Assembly (NCBI GenBank): GCA_045575975.1
Contig: JAZNFO010000005.1
Location: 1-11,963, forward strand
Reading direction: 5' to 3'
DNA length: 11,963 nt
Origin: RGIG8709 sp045575975
Lineage (GTDB): Bacteria; Bacillota; Clostridia; Monoglobales; Monoglobaceae
The position numbers were made by a program, and so were the translations under genes. Shown here piece by piece: positions 6,479-11,963 of this stretch (the stretch's first letter is position 1; every line of letters begins with the position of its first letter). The notes beneath the pieces were generated by a model, which was not told the origin of the DNA, made no database searches, and saw only the letters and a program-made list of their open reading frames with translations.

Positions 6479-7783
6479 TTGGAAAATAAAATTCTTGAAA
6501 AAGCTAGAGATTTTTATTTTGTGGTTGTAGCCATAATGATGTATTATTTTCTGAATGAATACATTGATATAGGTCTTCATATTACATATCGTCATGCATT
6601 TACTCTTGTTCTCTTCTTTTCTGCAACACTTCTGTTTCTTTATAAACCGAATATTGCAAGAGGTTTTACTGCTTTTGGTGATGCATGTGTCTATAGCATC
6701 CCTCTTTTAGTCACAACGGTGGTTTCTCTTTTTATTTGGTTTATGGAAACAGTAGATATAGGCGTTATATCAAGAGGTCTATCAAGCTCATTTATATATG
6801 CAAATATGCTGTCATTTGCACTTGGTTCAGGTGCTATGCTTTATATTTTTGGTGAAAAAGGTATATGGTATAATCTTATTGCAATTCTGTCTGCAAATAT
6901 TATTATGATTATTTCGATTATAGCTCAAAATGGACTCGGAAGCTATCTTTCAGAATTTATAACTCTTATAACAACATTTGCAGGAGTAACTGGTGATATT
7001 ATTATTCAGGCGGAAATTCATGAACTTGCATTCTGCCTCGGTGCATATATGATATATATGCTTTTTAAACCAAAGAAGAATATTATATTTTTTATATTAT
7101 TTATTTTATGTCTATTTTGCTTTTTATCAGCATTTAAGAGAATTGCGATTATAGCAATTGCTATAGCACTGGCACTAGGGTATCTTTTAAAGTTTATTGC
7201 TCACTACAACAAAAAAACTGCAGAAAGACTGGTTATATTTCTTACTGTTTTAATAATAATTTTGCTCATAGGTTATATTGCACTAATAAAAGGAGATGCA
7301 TTTGAACTTCTTGAAAAGGCAGGTATAAACACAAGCGGTCGTGTCGAAATTTATAATGCAGTTGATGGTTTTTATGAATTTAATCCAGGATTTTTAGGCA
7401 ATGGAATAGGATTTCTAACATATCAGCTTAACACATTTATGAAAGTCGGTGTAGCATCTGTTCACAATGATTTTCTTCAACATTTTATTGATTTGGGATT
7501 TTGGGGTTATATTTTATGGCTTTTATCAATAACTTTGGTTAGAATATTATATTTTGGAAGAAAAGGCAATATCGAAAATGCAATTATAACATTTATGCTT
7601 ACTGTTTACCTTATAATAGTATCATCAACCGATAATACTATGAATTATCCTCTTTTAACAGGCGTTCTTGCAATTCTGATGACGGGAAATGGATTTGAGA
7701 AAAATGTCAGGTCAACTGAACTTAAAATATTCGGATATATTTCAGAGGCAAACAGAGAAGAGGAAAGTGATTCATTATTATGA
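6479..7783 (+). CDS. Wzy-type polysaccharide polymerase / O-antigen ligase-like membrane protein
   Basis: This 434-residue protein is almost entirely hydrophobic, with about eleven or twelve predicted membrane helices from residue 12 to 402 and a charged tail. A hydrophilic external loop between about 270 and 337 holds the two marks of the Wzy/WaaL superfamily: SGRVEIY (286-292) and VHNDFLQHFIDLGFWGY (328-344), matching the common HN-x-(Y/F)-L-Q-x(3)-(D/E)-x-G-x-x-G pattern. The protein would join lipid-linked repeat units at the outer face of the membrane. A WaaL-like ligase attaching polymer to another acceptor is the alternative, but its place directly after two Wzz-like genes favours the polymerase role. 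It starts with TTG behind a strong GGAGGA. Its last four bases (ATGA) overlap the start of the next gene, so translation of the two is probably coupled. Confidence 0.87.
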   Translation: MENKILEKARDFYFVVVAIMMYYFLNEYIDIGLHITYRHAFTLVLFFSATLLFLYKPNIARGFTAFGDACVYSIPLLVTTVVSLFIWFMETVDIGVISRGLSSSFIYANMLSFALGSGAMLYIFGEKGIWYNLIAILSANIIMIISIIAQNGLGSYLSEFITLITTFAGVTGDIIIQAEIHELAFCLGAYMIYMLFKPKKNIIFFILFILCLFCFLSAFKRIAIIAIAIALALGYLLKFIAHYNKKTAERLVIFLTVLIIILLIGYIALIKGDAFELLEKAGINTSGRVEIYNAVDGFYEFNPGFLGNGIGFLTYQLNTFMKVGVASVHNDFLQHFIDLGFWGYILWLLSITLVRILYFGRKGNIENAIITFMLTVYLIIVSSTDNTMNYPLLTGVLAILMTGNGFEKNVRSTELKIFGYISEANREEESDSLL

Positions 7784-8988
7784 AAATTTTGATGGTAAAT
7801 AAATTTCTGTATCCTCGTGGAGGAAGCGAAAGCTATATGCTTTACCTTGGGGAATACCTCAAAAAGATTGGACACGAAGTTGAGTATTTTGGTATGTATG
7901 ATGAAAACAATACTGTTGGAAACTCTGCAGAAAAGTATACACAGAATATGGATTTTCATTCGAAAGGAATAGCGAGATTTTTATACCCTTTTAAGATAAT
8001 TTATTCTTTTGAGGCAAAAAAGAAAATAATGCAGGTAATTGATGATTTTAAACCTGATGTAGTTCATATGAACAATATTAACTTTCAGCTTACCCCCTCA
8101 ATAATTTATGGGATAAAGAAGAGGGGGATTACCCTTGTTCAAACTGTGCACGACTATCAGATGCTGTGCCCTAATCATCTTTTATATAATTTTGATAAAA
8201 ATACACCTTGTGAAAAGTGTGTTACTGGTTCACATATAAATTGTATTAAAAATAAATGTATTCATGCATCTTTAGTAAAAAGTGTTTTAGGCGTTATTGA
8301 AGCAAAACTTTATTCTTTGCTAAAGACATATAAAAAGGTTGACTTATTTGTATGTCCCAGTAAATTTCTTGAGAAAAAGCTTTTGTCTTCGAAAGAGTAT
8401 TATAAAGGAAAAACCATTACCATACATAATTTTATTAATAAAAATAAATTTACATATAACGATAACAAGGAAGGCTCTTATATTTTGTATGTTGGAAGAC
8501 TTTCTAAAGAAAAGGGCGTTGAACATATAGCAAGAGTGGCAAAGATTCTTCCTGAATATAGATTCGTTATTGCAGGAAATGGTCCCGATGAAGCTATGTT
8601 AAAAGATATTGAAAACATTGAGCTTAAAGGCTTTCTCACAGGGGACAAGCTTACAAAGCTTATGGGATGTGCAAAAGTTATACTTCTGCCGTCTGTCTGC
8701 TATGAAAACTGTCCTCTTTCCATACTTGAAGCACATTCTATGGGTATCCCTGTTGTTACAATGAATTATGGTGGAATGGCAGAGCTTGTAAAAGATGGTG
8801 TTACCGGCACACTAGTTAAAGAATTTACTTCTAAGGGAATTGCTCAAAAAATAAAGGAAACTATTGATAATAAGGAATATTACAGTAGTCTTAGGGAAAA
8901 TTGCAGAAGAGAAAAAGACAATATTTTAAGTATTGAAACATATACTGATATTTTGATTAAAGAATATGAAAAATTAATTATGAGGTGA
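7780..8988 (+). CDS. Glycosyltransferase family 4 with a cysteine-rich insertion
   Basis: This 402-residue GT4 enzyme begins MKILMVNKFLYPRGGSE, a classic GT-B N terminus with a glycine loop (R13-G15). HDYQMLCPN (124-132) opens an insertion with C130, C144, C147, C155 and C160, spaced C-x2-C and C-x4-C, resembling a small metal-binding or disulfide knuckle; a similar insertion is known in a common GT4 subgroup. The donor half shows VGRLSKEKG (R240, K245), AGNGP (265-269), and E309-x7-E317 in YENCPLSILE. The ATG overlaps the polymerase stop by four bases, with AGGAAAG (7761-7767) 12 bases upstream. It is expected to act on the cytoplasmic face, extending the lipid-linked oligosaccharide with a retained-configuration linkage. 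The donor sugar is unknown. Confidence 0.94.
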   Translation: MKILMVNKFLYPRGGSESYMLYLGEYLKKIGHEVEYFGMYDENNTVGNSAEKYTQNMDFHSKGIARFLYPFKIIYSFEAKKKIMQVIDDFKPDVVHMNNINFQLTPSIIYGIKKRGITLVQTVHDYQMLCPNHLLYNFDKNTPCEKCVTGSHINCIKNKCIHASLVKSVLGVIEAKLYSLLKTYKKVDLFVCPSKFLEKKLLSSKEYYKGKTITIHNFINKNKFTYNDNKEGSYILYVGRLSKEKGVEHIARVAKILPEYRFVIAGNGPDEAMLKDIENIELKGFLTGDKLTKLMGCAKVILLPSVCYENCPLSILEAHSMGIPVVTMNYGGMAELVKDGVTGTLVKEFTSKGIAQKIKETIDNKEYYSSLRENCRREKDNILSIETYTDILIKEYEKLIMR

Positions 8989-8992
8989 AATC

Positions 8993-10051
8993 GTGTCACA
9001 ACCTAAAGTAAGCATTATTGTTCCTGTATATAATGTGGAGAAATATCTTGAAAGATGCATAAATTCACTAATAAATCAATCCCTTAAGGATATTGAAATA
9101 ATTCTTGTTGATGATTCATCAACCGATTCATCTCCTCAAATATGTGATATTTTAGCAAATAAAGATTTCCGCATAAAAGTTATACATAAAGAAAATGAAG
9201 GTGCGGGGATGGCAAGAAATACTGCTCTCCAGCTTGCAACAGGTGAATATATTGGGTTTGTTGATTCTGATGATTATATTGATATAGATATGTTCAAAGC
9301 TCTTTATGAAAAAGCCGAAAAATATAATTCAGACCTTGTAATGTCCGGCGTTATTTTCGTAGATGGAAATATGTTCAGTGAAGACGGCGGATGTATTTTA
9401 AAAACATATTTTGAATGTGATACTCATTTTGAAACCGCAGAAGAACTTAAAGGCCTTAGAATGGGAATTGTGGGAGCTTTGCCAGAGGATGCTGATGACA
9501 GTAAATATGGGATGAGTATATGGAAGAATTTGTTTAAACACGATATAATTAAAAAAAATAATATTATCTTTCAATCTGAGAGGGAAATGCTCTCAGAAGA
9601 TGCACTTTTTATGATTGATTATATATCTTGTATTAATAAAGCGACAGGTATTAAAGAAGCATTTTATTATTATTGCCGGAATGAGGATTCGATTTCGAAA
9701 TCATATAAAAAAGACAGATTTGAAAAGAGTCTTGTTTTTGTGAACGAAGTTGAAAAAAGATTTAATCGGGATATCAAGCCGGAAGTATATCAAATCTATA
9801 TTTACCGTTTTTGGCAGGCGATGTGCAGAGTGCTATGCTCCCAGGAAATAATGTTTTCTACTGATAATAATATAAAATATGGTGAACTGAGAAAAAAATT
9901 AAGAGAAGTTTGTTCTCATAACTTAACTGTGAGAACGCTTAAGTCATATCCCATAAGCAAATTGCCTTTTAAACAAAAGATTTTTGCTTATGGTATAAAA
10001 TATAAATTGTATTTTCTATTAAAATTACTCGTCGAGTTAAGACGGGGATAG
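8993..10051 (+). CDS. Glycosyltransferase family 2 (inverting, GT-A fold)
   Basis: This 352-residue protein opens with the canonical GT2 sequence VSIIVPVYNVEKYLERC (6-22). The nucleotide-binding Asp pair is in LVDDSSTD (D40, D41), the conserved GAGMARNTAL loop is at 70-79, and the metal-binding DSDD is at 91-94. A later SEDALF supplies an ED pair of the kind used as general base. The C-terminal region is basic (KSYPISKLPFKQK) with a hydrophobic patch (LYFLLKLLVEL), suggesting peripheral contact with the membrane rather than a true membrane helix. The start is GTG 8993, with GAGGTG (8982-8987) overlapping the previous stop 5 bases upstream. It belongs to the EpsH/EpsJ/CpsJ-like group of capsule glycosyltransferases. 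It resembles the next gene in its N-terminal half, and the two may descend from a duplication. Donor and acceptor are unknown. Confidence 0.93.
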   Translation: MSQPKVSIIVPVYNVEKYLERCINSLINQSLKDIEIILVDDSSTDSSPQICDILANKDFRIKVIHKENEGAGMARNTALQLATGEYIGFVDSDDYIDIDMFKALYEKAEKYNSDLVMSGVIFVDGNMFSEDGGCILKTYFECDTHFETAEELKGLRMGIVGALPEDADDSKYGMSIWKNLFKHDIIKKNNIIFQSEREMLSEDALFMIDYISCINKATGIKEAFYYYCRNEDSISKSYKKDRFEKSLVFVNEVEKRFNRDIKPEVYQIYIYRFWQAMCRVLCSQEIMFSTDNNIKYGELRKKLREVCSHNLTVRTLKSYPISKLPFKQKIFAYGIKYKLYFLLKLLVELRRG

Positions 10052-10054
10052 GAG
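10050..10054 (+). promoter_or_regulatory. Ribosome binding site deciding the start at 10061
   Basis: AGGAG directly touches ATG 10055, which leaves no room for initiation there, but is spaced 6 bases from the in-frame ATG 10061. The shorter start removes two residues and leaves the GT2 core (FSVIVPVY) intact. Confidence 0.65.
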
Positions 10055-10060
10055 ATGGAT

Positions 10061-11095
10061 ATGTTTTTTTCGGTTATAGTACCTGTTTATAAGGTTGAGA
10101 AATATTTATCAAATTGCATAGAGAGTGTTTTAAAACAGACATTTTCTGATTTTGAACTTATTTTGGTTGATGACGGATCTCCTGATTCCTGTCCACAAAT
10201 TTGCGACGATTATAAAAAAAAGGATAATCGTATAAAGGTTGTTCATAAAGAAAACGGCGGACTTGCCAGTGCCAGAAGAACTGGAATAAAAGTTGCTGAA
10301 GGAGATTATGTATTTAATCTTGATTCTGATGACCTTATAGAAAACGACACTCTGGAATGTGCTTATAAAATAATAAAAGACACTGATTGTGAAATTGTTT
10401 CTTTTTCTTACAGATGGGTTAAAAACGGGCAGACGGTTGATGTGACCACTGACGGTCTTGACGAAGGTTTTTACAATAAAAGCGATATTGAAAAATATAT
10501 TTTTCCCAGACTTTTAATGGACAAAAATATGAATCATATATCATATTATTTGTCAGGCAAAGCAATAAAAAGAGAGTTTTTAACACCACATCAGCTTAAT
10601 GTCAGTGAAAAAATTTCATTGGGAGAGGATTACTGCTGCGTTGTTCCCTGCTATCTTAACGCAGAAAGTGTTTATATAAGCAAAAAAACAGCTTATTTAT
10701 ACACTATCAGAGAGGATTCTTTATCAAAGGAATTTAACACAAAGCAAATTCAACTTATTGAAGATGTTATAAATGAAATAATAAAAAATGATATAGAAAA
10801 AATAACTGATTTCAATGAACAACTTTGCCGTTATTCATGTTTTATGTGTTTTACTATATTAGCATCAGCTGCAGAAGGAAATCACTTTAAAAGTTTAAAT
10901 AAGCTAAAGGAAAACATTATTAATTCATCGCACTATGAAAAAATTCCATGTGCTGATTTTGATAATATTTCATTAAAGAGTAAAATTGCTATATCTCTTA
11001 TGAAAAAGGGATGTTATAAAACTGCATTTTCTTTTCTTAATTTATGCAAGTATCTAAAAAATGTACTGAAAGGAAGAAATAATTATGAAGCCTGA
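10061..11095 (+). CDS. Glycosyltransferase family 2 (inverting, GT-A fold)
   Basis: With the start at 10061 the protein has 344 residues; using ATG 10055 would add two. It opens MFFSVIVPVYKVEKYLSNC, has the Asp pair in LVDDGSPDS (D37, D38), and the metal-binding DSDD at 88-91. The usual SARNTGI loop reads SARRTGI, with Arg73 in place of the common Asn. A GEDYCC segment in the second half gives an ED pair for catalysis. The C-terminal third is cysteine-containing, helical and without clear motifs. It follows the previous GT2 gene by 9 bases (3 with the earlier start) and shares much of its N-terminal sequence, including SCPQICD against SSPQICD, pointing to related enzymes. It probably adds one sugar of the repeat unit; specificity cannot be deduced. 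Confidence 0.93.
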   Translation: MFFSVIVPVYKVEKYLSNCIESVLKQTFSDFELILVDDGSPDSCPQICDDYKKKDNRIKVVHKENGGLASARRTGIKVAEGDYVFNLDSDDLIENDTLECAYKIIKDTDCEIVSFSYRWVKNGQTVDVTTDGLDEGFYNKSDIEKYIFPRLLMDKNMNHISYYLSGKAIKREFLTPHQLNVSEKISLGEDYCCVVPCYLNAESVYISKKTAYLYTIREDSLSKEFNTKQIQLIEDVINEIIKNDIEKITDFNEQLCRYSCFMCFTILASAAEGNHFKSLNKLKENIINSSHYEKIPCADFDNISLKSKIAISLMKKGCYKTAFSFLNLCKYLKNVLKGRNNYEA

Positions 11096-11963
11096 TATTT
11101 CAGTAATTATGAGTGTTTATAATGGTGAAACATACCTTGAAGAAGCAATAGATAGTGTTATTAAGCAAACTTTTACAAACTGGGAGCTTATTATAATAAA
11201 CGATTGCTCAACGGATTCAACAAAAGAAATACTTGCAAAATTTGCTTTGAAAGAAGAAAGAATAAAAGTATATACAAATGAAGTTAACCTGAAACTTCCA
11301 GCATCTCTCAATAAGGCTATTTCGCTTTGCAACGGGAAATACATAGCAAGAATGGATGCAGATGATATAAGTCTCCCTGAGAGATTTGAAAAACAATATA
11401 AATTTATGGAAGAAAACAGTAATATAGCATTATCCTCCTGCAGATTTTTGACAGTTAAAAACGGTTTTTATTCATCAGGTGGTGCCGGAGGAAGATGCGA
11501 TTATGATGCACTAAAAGCAATGCTTCTTGTTGCAAACCCTATATTGCATCCAGGCGTTATTGCAAAAGCTGAAGTAATGAAAAATTTGATATATGATACC
11601 ACACTTACCTGTACTGAAGACCTTGAGCTCTGGACAAGAATGGTAATGGAGAATTATAAAATACAGATTCTTCCCGAATGTCTTTTAATATATAGACTTC
11701 ATGATAAACAAATAACAAGCACAACACTAGAAAGACAACATACTGAAGTACTTAAAATTGAACAAAAGTATTATGCATCTCTTTTGAAGGAAATGGATGA
11801 GGAGATGCAGAAGTTTTATATTGGCGGTATCTATTTCAAGGAGAATGCGGATATAGAAGAATTCTTTAAGTATGCAAAATGGTTAAAGGATATGACAAAA
11901 AAACATTTTGACAAAAACGCTGTAAACTATGCACTTTTTGAAATTTTAGCTGAATATAAAAGA
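11085..11963 (+). CDS. Glycosyltransferase family 2, 3' end beyond the window (partial)
   Basis: An open frame from ATG 11085 runs 293 codons to the edge of the window with no stop. AAGGAAG (11070-11076) lies 8 bases before the start, and the first 11 bases overlap the end of the preceding gene in another frame. The product begins MKPDISVIMSVYNGETYLE, has IIINDCSTDST with D40 (the first Asp of the pair is Asn39), and the metal-binding DADD at 91-94 in ARMDADD. NPILHPGVI (151-159) and TEDLELWTRM (177-186, with E178-D179 as the likely base) are typical of the SpsA/EpsE-like GT2 subgroup, different from the two preceding GT2 enzymes. The region after 210 is helical and charged. It is expected to act in assembly of the same repeat unit; the C terminus is unseen. 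Confidence 0.92.
   Translation, partial: MKPDISVIMSVYNGETYLEEAIDSVIKQTFTNWELIIINDCSTDSTKEILAKFALKEERIKVYTNEVNLKLPASLNKAISLCNGKYIARMDADDISLPERFEKQYKFMEENSNIALSSCRFLTVKNGFYSSGGAGGRCDYDALKAMLLVANPILHPGVIAKAEVMKNLIYDTTLTCTEDLELWTRMVMENYKIQILPECLLIYRLHDKQITSTTLERQHTEVLKIEQKYYASLLKEMDEEMQKFYIGGIYFKENADIEEFFKYAKWLKDMTKKHFDKNAVNYALFEILAEYKR

Noticed and set aside
6479..7783. Flippase (Wzx) as an identity for the multi-helix protein.
   Set aside because: The helix pattern with a large loop carrying SGR and HND-x-LQ motifs fits Wzy/WaaL proteins, and the MATE-like repeats of Wzx are not seen.
7645..7959. 104-codon open frame on the minus strand across the polymerase/GT4 junction.
   Set aside because: It lies opposite two well-supported genes, has no recognisable motif, and opens only because of AT-rich codon use on the other strand.
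8339..8530. Small open frames on both strands inside the second GT4 gene.
   Set aside because: They are out-of-frame shadows of the GT4 donor-binding region, with low-complexity products and no ribosome binding site of note.
9575..9597. Hairpin TCTGAGAG / CTCTCAGA with a 7-base loop.
   Set aside because: It lies deep inside the GT2 coding region, has no T-run after it, and its codons encode the conserved SED segment; treated as chance or a coding by-product.
9912..9936. Hairpin GTTCTCA / TGAGAAC with an 11-base loop.
   Set aside because: It is also within the same GT2 coding region, without T-run or link to a gene border.
1..11963. CRISPR arrays, tRNA or rRNA genes, insertion sequences, Rho-independent terminators and promoters.
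   Set aside because: No regularly spaced repeats, RNA-gene signatures, transposase motifs or GC-rich hairpins followed by T-runs were seen, and the gaps between genes are too short for them.

Overview
This window is an 11.96 kb stretch of a polysaccharide (capsule or exopolysaccharide) biosynthesis operon. The DNA is AT-rich (about one third G+C by eye). Most genes carry strong AGGAGG-like ribosome binding sites, TTG and GTG starts occur, and the protein families are typical of gut- or rumen-type Clostridia (Ruminococcus/Lachnospiraceae-like Firmicutes). The genus cannot be fixed from the sequence alone. All ten complete or partial genes after the first fragment, and that fragment too, lie on the + strand. 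They are separated by at most about 33 bases or overlap, and I see no terminator or internal promoter, so the window looks like the middle of one long transcript.

Layout. Bases 2-109 are the 3' end of an unidentified gene. A short PglC-like phosphoglycosyl transferase (109-789) would load the first sugar-phosphate onto undecaprenyl phosphate. A GT4 glycosyltransferase (811-1929) follows. Next comes a block of four membrane proteins: a single-pass metallophosphatase with an N-terminal domain resembling DnaA domain I (1949-3181); a Wzz-like polysaccharide co-polymerase (3203-4558); a second Wzz-like protein fused to a C-terminal, catalytically degenerate GGDEF domain (4580-6445); and a Wzy-type polymerase or ligase (6479-7783). 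The rest is glycosyltransferases: one GT4 (7780-8988) and three GT2 enzymes (8993-10051, 10061-11095, and 11085 running off the end).

How they fit together. The sugar transferase and glycosyltransferases would build a lipid-linked repeat unit on the cytoplasmic face, at least five or six sugars long if each enzyme acts once. Wzy would polymerise the repeat outside the membrane, with the two Wzz-like proteins setting chain length. No Wzx flippase and no tyrosine kinase (CpsD/BY-kinase) is present in the window.

The most unusual part is 1949-7783. In one Wzz-like protein a GGDEF-fold domain sits after the second membrane helix, the position a BY-kinase occupies in Wzc-type proteins. Its GGDEF signature reads GNGSF and no RxxD inhibitory site is seen, so it looks like a nucleotide sensor or protein-interaction module rather than an active diguanylate cyclase. 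The neighbouring metallophosphatase has a DnaA-I-like cytoplasmic domain and an altered GNHE motif (GNNE). Together these suggest an intracellularly controlled polymerisation module. That reading is inference.
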